Virus record (IMG/VR): IMGVR_UViG_3300022602_000084
Location: 1-64,000 of that record
Reading direction: 5' to 3' (one strand)
Length of the DNA stretch: 64,000 nt
From: a virus
Shown here: piece by piece, positions 40,534-48,294 of the stretch
Position numbering within the stretch: the stretch's first letter is position 1
Layout: each line of letters begins with the position of its first letter
Program-made: the position numbers and the translations under genes
Notes under the pieces: generated by a model
Database searches by the model: none
Seen by the model: the letters and a program-made list of their open reading frames with translations, nothing else
Told to the model about the DNA's origin: nothing

Positions 40534-43500
40534 ATGGCACTAGTTTCTCCAGGAGTTCAAATCTCCATAAATGACCAAAGTCAATATGTAAACAGCAATG
40601 TAGGATCAGTACCGTTAGTGGTATTGGCAACTGCTCAAAACAAAACCTATAACGGAGCAACAGCAGTTGGCACAACCGCTGCTTATGCAGGAAAACTACA
40701 GTCTTTTACCAGTCAACGTGACTTGGTAACAGCATTAGGTACACCAACATTTCAATTGAGTTCAACTGGTACTCCAGTTAACGGAAGCGAACTAAATGAA
40801 TATGGTTTGTTGACTGCTTATAGTGCACTTGGTCTAGGCAATCAGTTGTACGCAATTCGTGCAAATATTGACCTAAATCAATTGACTGGAACAAGTATTC
40901 GTCCAACCGGAACCGAAGCTGATGGTACCTATTGGTTGGACATCAACAACACCGAATTTGGCATTTATTCTTTGAATTCTAGCACCAGCTCATTCACCAG
41001 CATTGACAGTAATTTACTTAAAATCACCTCAGCTAGCCAAATCACACAAGATACAAATACCGGAAGCTATTCGTTTACAGTACCTGCTCCAGTTAGTAGC
41101 GTGGGGAATCCTGGACAATATGCCTTGGTATTTGACAGTAACGTTGGTGCGAGTGCCAGTGCTATAAGATTATTTTACAAAGGTACTACTACCAGTATTT
41201 CAGCAAACGTAGCCGGTGCACTCAACAACACTTGGGTACAAGTGGGATCGCCTGCTTGGCAAAACTGTGTTCCCACTGTGCAAGGAACTGTGTCGGCACC
41301 ATCGATTACGGCTAGTAGTACTTTGCAAATCAACGGTTCTAATGTAACTGTATCGGGCAGCGGACTAAGCAATTTGGTAACGGCTATTAACAATGCTGCA
41401 ATTACCGGCGTAAGTGCTGCGTCAATTGGTAACCAATTGACCTTCTTTGTAACCAGTCTTGCAGCCAGTGGTGCTGGCACACTGTCTTTAGTAGACGGTA
41501 CTTACACTCCTTTAGCTGCTGCTGGAATAAAAACCCTAAGCGGGTCTGCAATTTCAACAGTGTATGGCAGTCCTTCGGTGTTGTATTGTCCAGTACTGAG
41601 TTACGGTACTTTTGCACAAACCCCAAGTGGTGGCTGGTATACTACCGATACTCAACCTAAACCAACAGGAAGTATTTGGTGGAAAACAACTGCTACTGGT
41701 GGCGGATTTGCCCCAGTGTTTAATCAATACAGTGCAACTGCAGGAACTTGGAATCAGCTGACAGTTCCGTTTTACAGTTCTTACACAAATGCAATATACG
41801 GAATAGATCCGACTGGCGGAGGAATCAATATTCCGCACGGTCAGGTAATTGCTACCTATGGAGTCAACGATTCCACCTACAACTCGTTGCGATTTGCAGT
41901 AGAACTTGTGGCAACCGAATCAATTGGTACTGGCGGAACTCCTGGCACATTTACAGTTAGTAATCAATTTTCAATAAGTGCTACTCAACCGGGAACTACC
42001 AACACAACAAGTGCACTTGTCACACTAACAACAACAACGGCAGCAGGATTTGTAGCAGCTGTATTGGCCGCTAACATTCCTTATGTTACTGCAACACTCA
42101 ATGCCAATGGAACTATATCGATTATACACAACTTGGGCGGACAACTGACGTTGACCAACATAACCGGTACTCCACTGACTACTGCGGGATTTGTTAGTGG
42201 ACAAGGTTCAGGATTTAATGTAAATTCAGTACTGAATACCATCATTATTACTAACTGGAGTGGTATCACTTCACAGACACAATACAGTGCAACAACACCG
42301 TATGCAAGCCCAGCATCGGGAACATATTGGTATTACAGTAATCCAGCCGATATTGACATCATGATCAACAACAACGGTTGGAAAGCATACCGCACAGTTT
42401 CTAGCGATGTTAGAGGTTATGCGTTGACTGCAACTGACGTAACCGGTGTTATTGTTAGCCCAACAGTTCCAACAAGTCAAGTCAGTGGTGCAAGTCTTGT
42501 GGCTGGGGATTTATGGTTAAACAGTGGCAACTTGGTTAACTATCCCAATATCAGTCGTTACAATGGCACATCTTGGGTGCAGATCAACAACCAAGATCAC
42601 GTAAGCAATAACGGTATCATTTTTGCCGATGCACGTTGGGACTCGTCGGGCACCACTGATCCAATCAGCGGATCGTTGCCAGTGATCAGTAACGGCACCG
42701 GAACCGGCGATTTGTTAAACACCACTTACATTGATCAAGACGCTCCAAACTATCAATTGTATCCACGCGGCACACTGTTGTTTAATACACGTCGTTCGGG
42801 ATACAACGTCAAGAAATTTGTACAAAATTATTTTAATAGTACAAGTTTCCCAACACTGCCAAATGTACCTGGAGCAGCCAGTAACTTACCTACAGCAACT
42901 GGTACTTGGGTAAGTGCAAGTGGTTTAGACCAAAACGGAGTTATGTATGCTGGATCAGCTGCACAACGTGCACTGGTTGTTCAAGCCATGCAGAGTGCTG
43001 TAAACAGCAACACCGACGTAATCGAATCAAATTACCAATTCAACTTGTTATGTGCTCCAAACTATCCAGAATTGATTCCTAGCTTGGTTGCACTTAACAA
43101 CAATCGCGGCGACACTGGTTTTGTTATTGGCGACACTCCAATGACTCTAACACCAACTGCAACTGCGTTGAGTGCTTGGAGCAATAATACAACCGGAAAC
43201 GGTCTTGCAACAGCAAGTCCGTACTTGGCAGTATACTATCCAGCTGGTCTAACAACCGACTTGGCAGGAAACAACGTGGTAGTGCCAGCAAGTCATGCTG
43301 CATTACGCACATATTTGTTCAATGATAATGTAAGTTATCCTTGGTTTGCTCCTGCAGGAACACATCGTGGCCTAGTAGACAATTTGTCTGATATTGGTTA
43401 CATTGATGCTGCCAGCGGATCGTTTATCCATAACGGTATTAATCAAGGATTGCGTGATGCATTGGCTCAAATCAATATCAATCCAATAACACAGTTGCCG

Positions 43501-43890
43501 GGTGTGGGACTTGTAATTTGGGGACAAGAAACACGCAGTGGTGATGAAACATCACGTAATCGTGTCAACGTTGTTCGCTTAGAAAACTATCTAAGAACAA
43601 TATTGAACACAATCAGCAATGGTTATTTGTTTGAACCAAACGACACAATCACACGTAAATCAATCGCAACTCAAATTGAAAGTGCATTGAACAACATTGT
43701 AAGCCACCGTGGTATATACGATTATTTGGTAATTTGTGATACTAGTAACAATACACCTAGCACGATTGCTAACAACCAACTTTATGTTGATGTAGCAATT
43801 GAACCAATGAAAGATGTTGAGTTTATTTACATACCGATTGCCTTGTATAATCCTGGAACAATCGCAGCACTAGGAGCGACTTCTACCTAA
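40534..43890 (+). CDS. 18: gp18 tail sheath protein, enlarged
   Basis: The contractile sheath subunit. Its N terminus MALVSPGVQISINDQSQYV and C-terminal third (TYLFNDNVSYPWFAPAGTHRGLV, VIWGQETRS, NRVNVVRLENYLRTIL, YLFEPND) are classic gp18. At about 1118 residues it is far longer than T4 gp18 (659). The extra residues are Ser/Thr/Gly-rich beta domains between about 110 and 800, with two modules of the 'GSIWWKTT...WNQL' and 'GTYWYYSNPADIDIMINNNGW' kind. The ATG at 40534 is preferred over 40528 because AAGGA is then eight bases away. Confidence 0.92.
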   Translation: MALVSPGVQISINDQSQYVNSNVGSVPLVVLATAQNKTYNGATAVGTTAAYAGKLQSFTSQRDLVTALGTPTFQLSSTGTPVNGSELNEYGLLTAYSALGLGNQLYAIRANIDLNQLTGTSIRPTGTEADGTYWLDINNTEFGIYSLNSSTSSFTSIDSNLLKITSASQITQDTNTGSYSFTVPAPVSSVGNPGQYALVFDSNVGASASAIRLFYKGTTTSISANVAGALNNTWVQVGSPAWQNCVPTVQGTVSAPSITASSTLQINGSNVTVSGSGLSNLVTAINNAAITGVSAASIGNQLTFFVTSLAASGAGTLSLVDGTYTPLAAAGIKTLSGSAISTVYGSPSVLYCPVLSYGTFAQTPSGGWYTTDTQPKPTGSIWWKTTATGGGFAPVFNQYSATAGTWNQLTVPFYSSYTNAIYGIDPTGGGINIPHGQVIATYGVNDSTYNSLRFAVELVATESIGTGGTPGTFTVSNQFSISATQPGTTNTTSALVTLTTTTAAGFVAAVLAANIPYVTATLNANGTISIIHNLGGQLTLTNITGTPLTTAGFVSGQGSGFNVNSVLNTIIITNWSGITSQTQYSATTPYASPASGTYWYYSNPADIDIMINNNGWKAYRTVSSDVRGYALTATDVTGVIVSPTVPTSQVSGASLVAGDLWLNSGNLVNYPNISRYNGTSWVQINNQDHVSNNGIIFADARWDSSGTTDPISGSLPVISNGTGTGDLLNTTYIDQDAPNYQLYPRGTLLFNTRRSGYNVKKFVQNYFNSTSFPTLPNVPGAASNLPTATGTWVSASGLDQNGVMYAGSAAQRALVVQAMQSAVNSNTDVIESNYQFNLLCAPNYPELIPSLVALNNNRGDTGFVIGDTPMTLTPTATALSAWSNNTTGNGLATASPYLAVYYPAGLTTDLAGNNVVVPASHAALRTYLFNDNVSYPWFAPAGTHRGLVDNLSDIGYIDAASGSFIHNGINQGLRDALAQININPITQLPGVGLVIWGQETRSGDETSRNRVNVVRLENYLRTILNTISNGYLFEPNDTITRKSIATQIESALNNIVSHRGIYDYLVICDTSNNTPSTIANNQLYVDVAIEPMKDVEFIYIPIALYNPGTIAALGATST

Positions 43891-43899
43891 TAGAATCGC

Positions 43900-43906
43900 A
43901 TAAATA
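43900..43906 (+). promoter_or_regulatory. Late promoter ATAAATA for tail tube
   Basis: Late-type box 19 bp before the gp19 ATG; AGGAG lies in the leader. Confidence 0.6.
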
Positions 43907-43925
43907 AGAGTAATAGGAGAATAAT

Positions 43926-44540
43926 ATGGCAGTAGCATCGTTAAGCAAATTTACAGTACCGTTGGCAAACAATCAGAGTAGTTCAACGCAGGGTCTGTTA
44001 ATGCCCAAGTTAAAGTATCGCTTTCGTGCGACCTTTGTAAATTTTGGCGTCAGCAGTCCCACAACAGAACTAACAAAACAAGTGGTTGATATCAAGCGTC
44101 CAAACGTCAATTTCAACCCGATCACTATTGATGTTTATAACAGCAAAGTATATTTGCAAGGTAAACCCGAATGGCAAGAAACTACAGTTAACTTGCGTGA
44201 TGATTCAACCGGATCAGTAAGCCAATTGGTTGGCGAGCAGATTCAGAAACAGTTTGACTTCTTGGAACAAGCAAGTGCACCAAGCGGTATCAATTACAAA
44301 TTCCAATTGGTTTATGATATACTAGATGGTGGTAATGGCACAGTGGGACCAACAGTGCTTGAAAGCTGGGAACTGGATGGTTGCTTCTTGAGTCAAGTCG
44401 ACTACGGTGAAATGGACTACAAGAGCAGTGATCCAGTTCAAATCGCTTGTACCATCAAGTTTGACAATGCTATTCAAACTGTTGGTGGCGGAGTTGGCAC
44501 AAGTGTAGTAACACAAACACCGGGTAGCAGTATTAACTAA
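43926..44540 (+). CDS. 19: gp19 tail tube protein
   Basis: The inner tube subunit. A 204-residue protein with LKYRFRATFVNFG, TKQVVDIKRPNVNFNPITIDVYNSKVYLQGKPEWQETTVNLRDD, and SWELDGCFLSQVDYGEMDYKSSDPVQIACTIKFDNA, all typical of T4-like gp19 (163 residues in T4). It follows gp18 with its own promoter and is closed by a strong terminator. Confidence 0.94.
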   Translation: MAVASLSKFTVPLANNQSSSTQGLLMPKLKYRFRATFVNFGVSSPTTELTKQVVDIKRPNVNFNPITIDVYNSKVYLQGKPEWQETTVNLRDDSTGSVSQLVGEQIQKQFDFLEQASAPSGINYKFQLVYDILDGGNGTVGPTVLESWELDGCFLSQVDYGEMDYKSSDPVQIACTIKFDNAIQTVGGGVGTSVVTQTPGSSIN

Positions 44541-44557
44541 TATTATTCTCTCTAATC

Positions 44558-44584
44558 AACCCGGATTAATCTCCGGGTTTTTTA
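44558..44584 (+). terminator. Rho-independent terminator after gp19
   Basis: AACCCGG and CCGGGTT form a 7 bp stem followed by TTTTTT. Confidence 0.9.
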
Positions 44585-44588
44585 TTGG

Positions 44589-44595
44589 CTAAATA
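44589..44595 (+). promoter_or_regulatory. Late promoter CTAAATA abutting a start codon
   Basis: Five bases (TTAAT) separate the box from the ATG at 44601, placing the expected transcription start on the ATG. The terminator ends five bases upstream, so no read-through leader is likely. Confidence 0.7.
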
Positions 44596-44600
44596 TTAAT

Positions 44601-46280
44601 ATGAGTATAAACGCCTTACTAACGCCTTCTAACACAACGTACCAAAACGGTAGCCAAAAACCAGGTACTGTTATACTTCGTGACTATCGGCATGCTGCAC
44701 GTATATTTGTCGACAGCGACTTTAGACTCAGTCCCAAATACAATTTCTTATTTTATGTGGAATTTGATTTAAATCCTCTTATAACCAATATATCAAATAC
44801 CACTGCCCAAGAAATGGGCATGATTGTAAAAAGTGTAAACTTACCAAAATACACAATTGGGGTCAAAGAACACAACTCGTACAATCGTAAAAATTATGTA
44901 CAGAACAATATCAAATACGATCCTGTTACAATTTCGTTTCACGATGATCAAAGCGATACTGTGAGAAACTTTTGGTACGACTATTACAGTTATTATTATC
45001 GCGATCCCGATTATGCCGATGCCACTTACGGGGCGCCAACAAAATATCAAAGCCGTCCAACTTTTAATTGGGGATACACTCCTCGCCCGGCAGTAGGCTA
45101 CAACAGCAGTGCCGGAGTACAACCGTATCAGTACATACAGGCAATTCGTATATACAGTCTATATCAAAAGAACTTTAGCGAATACGAATTGATCAACCCC
45201 ATCATTACCAGTTTCAAGCACGGTGACCATGTCAATGGCGAACAAGGACTAATGAGTCATGACATGACAGTGCAATTTGAAACTGTCAAATATCAAACTG
45301 GTTATACCACAACTGGAACAGTTGGTGGCTATATAGATTTACACTATGACAATACTCCCAGTCCAATAGCACCCATTGGCGGCACCAACTTGGTCGACAA
45401 CGGACAAGGCGGTGCTTCCAACGCACCCAGTACCATTACCGATCTAGCAAATAATGCAACCGATATCAACCCCAGTTTAATGAGCCAAGCATCATTAAAA
45501 GCAGCCACAGTGCTTCCCAGTGTTGCCTATGCCGACGCATTTGGCGGAGTTGTGACTGCTATAGCCGGAACTGGCGGAACCAACAACGGTGGGTTAAGCA
45601 TACCTAGTCTTGGCAGTTTGACACAGGGCCTGACCAGTAGTGCAGTATTGGGACAACAATTGGCAGCAGCCGGCATTGGCATTGCCGGTAGTGCAGCAAC
45701 CACATTAGCCAACGGAGTCACTGGCGGACTAGCCGCAGGACTGGGACCAAACGGTAACAGTATATTGTCCCTTGCCGCGGCCGCAATCGCCAATCCGCAA
45801 GCAGTAATTAAGACTGCTGAAAACATGGTGGTTGGTGCTGCGACTAGTGCAGTATCAGCGGCAGTAAATACCGCAGTGAGTCAATTTGTTTCTAAAAATA
45901 TTACGCCGGTATTTAATCAGCTGGGACAACAAATATCACAAACAGCATCAAGTGCCTGGGCTGACCTAACACGCCCGGCATTGCCGGCCCCGACTATTGC
46001 TGCTGACGGCACAGTGTCGCAGGCCTTGCCCAATGGCAACCAAATTTCTACCATTCCCAACGCTGACGGAACCTTTACACAGATTACAGAAGATAGCAAC
46101 GGTAATATTTTATCGTCAACAACGTTACCGGCAGATGCAGTCAATCCCGGTATACCGGCTGTGGACACTGGCTATGTTGATTTAACCGACGCACAAGTCA
46201 ATGCTGACCTTGGTTCTTGGGCCGCTGACGTTCCTGCAGTGGATATTGTGCCTATAGACATTACCGGTGCATTGTCTTAA
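44601..46280 (+). CDS. Tail tube-like baseplate/tube protein (gp19/gp48/gp54 family)
   Basis: A 559-residue protein. The first 260 residues look like a second tube-type domain: SPKYNFLFYVEFDLNP, MIVKSVNLPKYTIGVKEHNSYNRKNYVQ, IKYDPVTISFHDDQSDTVRNFWYDYYSYYYRD, and ISFKHGDHVNGEQGLMSHDMTVQFETVKY. The rest is Ala/Gly/Thr-rich and of low complexity. T4 has tube-like proteins gp48 and gp54 that start the tube on the baseplate; this could fill such a role. It has a promoter directly at its ATG and no Shine-Dalgarno sequence. Confidence 0.7.
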   Translation: MSINALLTPSNTTYQNGSQKPGTVILRDYRHAARIFVDSDFRLSPKYNFLFYVEFDLNPLITNISNTTAQEMGMIVKSVNLPKYTIGVKEHNSYNRKNYVQNNIKYDPVTISFHDDQSDTVRNFWYDYYSYYYRDPDYADATYGAPTKYQSRPTFNWGYTPRPAVGYNSSAGVQPYQYIQAIRIYSLYQKNFSEYELINPIITSFKHGDHVNGEQGLMSHDMTVQFETVKYQTGYTTTGTVGGYIDLHYDNTPSPIAPIGGTNLVDNGQGGASNAPSTITDLANNATDINPSLMSQASLKAATVLPSVAYADAFGGVVTAIAGTGGTNNGGLSIPSLGSLTQGLTSSAVLGQQLAAAGIGIAGSAATTLANGVTGGLAAGLGPNGNSILSLAAAAIANPQAVIKTAENMVVGAATSAVSAAVNTAVSQFVSKNITPVFNQLGQQISQTASSAWADLTRPALPAPTIAADGTVSQALPNGNQISTIPNADGTFTQITEDSNGNILSSTTLPADAVNPGIPAVDTGYVDLTDAQVNADLGSWAADVPAVDIVPIDITGALS

Positions 46281-46286
46281 TACTAT

Positions 46287-46682
46287 ATGTCAACTTATCA
46301 AGTATCAACAGCAACCAACGTAACCGGACCGGTAGCAAATCAAAATGCACAAACCAATCCGGCACCCAAATACTTCAATAACTTTTACAGTATTCCGTTC
46401 AACGTCAGTGCCAACACCAATGATGCAATAGTATCTTTCTTTGAAGAATATGCCAACAATGCAACAACCGCACAGAACTTGGCTGCTTCGGTGTTGTATA
46501 CTGCTCAAGCACAAAATATTGATCCGTTGACGGTATTGGCCCAATTTCAATCATTGCCCAAAGGCGAATTGAGCAGTTATCTGATTGCATTTTTAAACAG
46601 TAATCGAGTTCCTACCAGTGTGTTAGGTGTAAAGAAATCGTTGCAAACCAGTCCCTACGTAACTAGAACTATACTGCTATGA
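46287..46682 (+). CDS. Small conserved virion-region protein
   Basis: A 131-residue protein: an Asn/Thr-rich start, then a helical segment (NDAIVSFFEEYANNATTAQNLAASVLYTAQAQNIDPLTVLAQF) and C-terminal PYVTRTILL. It ends overlapping gp4 (ATGA). CTTAATA, one mismatch from a late box, ends five bases before the ATG. No function is recognised; location between tube-like protein and gp4 suggests a structural or assembly role. Confidence 0.65.
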   Translation: MSTYQVSTATNVTGPVANQNAQTNPAPKYFNNFYSIPFNVSANTNDAIVSFFEEYANNATTAQNLAASVLYTAQAQNIDPLTVLAQFQSLPKGELSSYLIAFLNSNRVPTSVLGVKKSLQTSPYVTRTILL

Positions 46683-47113
46683 GCAAATACGCCAACGGCA
46701 TGTTTCAATTAACAAACCCAAGCAAATATGTGGGCAAAAAAGATCCACATTACCGCAGCAGTTGGGAACATGCAGTGATGCGTATGTTGGACAACAATCC
46801 GGCCATTCTGCAATGGGCCAATGAATCAATACATATAAATTATCGCAATCCCTTTACTGGCAAGCAAACAATTTATGTGCCTGACTTCTTTGTGATGTAC
46901 ACTGATGCAAATCAAGCAAAACACGCAGAACTTTGGGAAGTCAAACCCAAAAAAGAAACCACACTGGAAAATGCTCGCAGTACCAGAGACAAAGCAGCCG
47001 CAGTATTAAACATGGCCAAATGGCAAGCAGCACGAGCCTGGTGCAGTGCACACAATTTGCAATTCAGAATCTTGACTGAAGAACAAATTTTTCATCAAGG
47101 TGTTGGCAAATAA
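46679..47113 (+). CDS. 4: gp4 head completion protein
   Basis: Needed to finish filled heads before tail joining (T4 gp4, also called gp50). The 144 residues MFQLTNPSKYVGKKDPHYRSSWEHAVMRMLDNNP, WANESIHINYRNPFTGKQTIYVPDFFV and LWEVKPKKE form a TnsA/PD-(D/E)XK-like nuclease core, with E29, D69 and ExK near 95-97. Size matches T4 gp4 (150). It overlaps the preceding gene by four bases. Confidence 0.9.
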   Translation: MSKYANGMFQLTNPSKYVGKKDPHYRSSWEHAVMRMLDNNPAILQWANESIHINYRNPFTGKQTIYVPDFFVMYTDANQAKHAELWEVKPKKETTLENARSTRDKAAAVLNMAKWQAARAWCSAHNLQFRILTEEQIFHQGVGK

Positions 47114-47116
47114 ATA
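47110..47116 (+). promoter_or_regulatory. Late promoter ATAAATA abutting a start codon
   Basis: The box overlaps the gp4 stop codon and ends four bases before the ATG at 47121. Confidence 0.5.
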
Positions 47117-47120
47117 AGGT

Positions 47121-47624
47121 ATGACCAAACAACTAGAAGCCTTATTAAATCTTCCGGCCAGCGCACAAGACGACACTACGGCACAAGAAGCACTCGAGTT
47201 CATTCGAGAAAATGAAACAATCATCCACGAAGTAGACACGGCAATTAGCAAAATAGATGCTGCTCTGCCCTTGGTGCGTGACCTAGAACGTGGTGATGCC
47301 GAGCTGGATGAACTGGCTGACCTAGCAAAAAGCAAAGCCGAAGACCTCATGGACCTGGGCATGAATATTGATCCCAGATTTGCTGGTGTTATCATGCAGA
47401 CTGCGGGCACAATGTTGGGCCATGCGATCACTGCAAAAACTGCTAAAATGGATAAAAAGTTGCGTATGATCAATCTACAGTTGGCCAAGGCCAGACTGGA
47501 TCATCAGATTCGTAAAGATACCAAAAGCGGTGAAGCCGATGTGGACGAACCCGTTGAGGGGAAAGGTATTGTGCTGGATCGTAACGAGTTACTGAAACAA
47601 ATACTGAACAAGCAGACCAAATAA
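47121..47624 (+). CDS. 16: Probable gp16 terminase small subunit
   Basis: A 167-residue, mostly helical acidic protein. The central part (MNIDPRFAGVIMQTAGTMLGHAITAKTAKMDKKLRMINLQLAKARL) fits the oligomerising helices of T4-like gp16 (compare SPRHMEVFATLMGQM), and the end VLDRNELLKQILNKQ is typical in aquatic relatives. T4 gp16 has 164 residues. It would recognise DNA and regulate gp17. It is separated from gp17 by 4 kb, whereas in T4 they overlap. Translation may be leaderless or coupled to gp4, since AAGG is only two bases from the ATG. Confidence 0.65.
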   Translation: MTKQLEALLNLPASAQDDTTAQEALEFIRENETIIHEVDTAISKIDAALPLVRDLERGDAELDELADLAKSKAEDLMDLGMNIDPRFAGVIMQTAGTMLGHAITAKTAKMDKKLRMINLQLAKARLDHQIRKDTKSGEADVDEPVEGKGIVLDRNELLKQILNKQTK

Positions 47625-47635
47625 TCGGAACTCAA

Positions 47636-47642
47636 CTAAATA
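47636..47642 (+). promoter_or_regulatory. Late promoter CTAAATA
   Basis: Late-type box before the gene at 47663; the short leader contains AGGA. Confidence 0.65.
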
Positions 47643-47662
47643 TACAATATAGGATCATGACA

Positions 47663-48292
47663 ATGAAACCATTCCAATCTTACGTCTTTGAGCTACAAAG
47701 ACCACACGAATTCCGTATTAAGTTAGCCGGTGTTAATCCCAAAGGCGAAACTATGGACCGAATCAAAATGGCATTAGAAACTTACCAATTGGAAAGTATC
47801 AGTGCAGTTAAAAGTTTACCAATTCAAGAGCACAGAGAATTTCCGCAGTGGGGCGGTGCTTGCGAGTGCTGGCAATTTGATATCAAAGTTGCCTATCCTG
47901 CAACCACTATCGGCATCATGCAAACCTTGAAAGAACGTGCACAACTAAATCCAAGTTGGATGCATGTACGTAACTTACACGAAGCCGAATTCACTGACGA
48001 AGCCGAAGCAGTGGGACACGATCAAAAGGGTGCATTACTTGACGATCCCGAATTGAAAGACGTTAAAGGTGCACAAGATTTGGTTGGACCCGGACGTGTT
48101 GCAAGTCTGATTGCCGAACTAGAAAAGCACACACGCAAATATGAAACTGCCGGCAAAGACACGAATGCAGATCAAGTTCGTGAGAAAAGTTCTACTAAAG
48201 GCACAACAACAAACGATAAAAAAGTCCCACAAGGTAATACGAGCACCATGGGCACAACAAAAAATAAACTGCAAGGTAAAAGAGGACAATAA
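47663..48292 (+). CDS. Conserved virion-associated protein
   Basis: A 209-residue protein. The first 110 residues (MKPFQSYVFELQRPHEFRIKLAGVNPKGE, CECWQFDIKVAYPATTIGIMQTL) look like a compact alpha/beta domain seen in aquatic T4-like phages; the tail is Lys/Thr/Gly-rich and disordered. The ATG at 47663 is preferred to 47657 because AGGA is then eight bases upstream. It lies in a run of head-associated genes; the function is unknown. Confidence 0.65.
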   Translation: MKPFQSYVFELQRPHEFRIKLAGVNPKGETMDRIKMALETYQLESISAVKSLPIQEHREFPQWGGACECWQFDIKVAYPATTIGIMQTLKERAQLNPSWMHVRNLHEAEFTDEAEAVGHDQKGALLDDPELKDVKGAQDLVGPGRVASLIAELEKHTRKYETAGKDTNADQVREKSSTKGTTTNDKKVPQGNTSTMGTTKNKLQGKRGQ

Positions 48293-48294
48293 CG

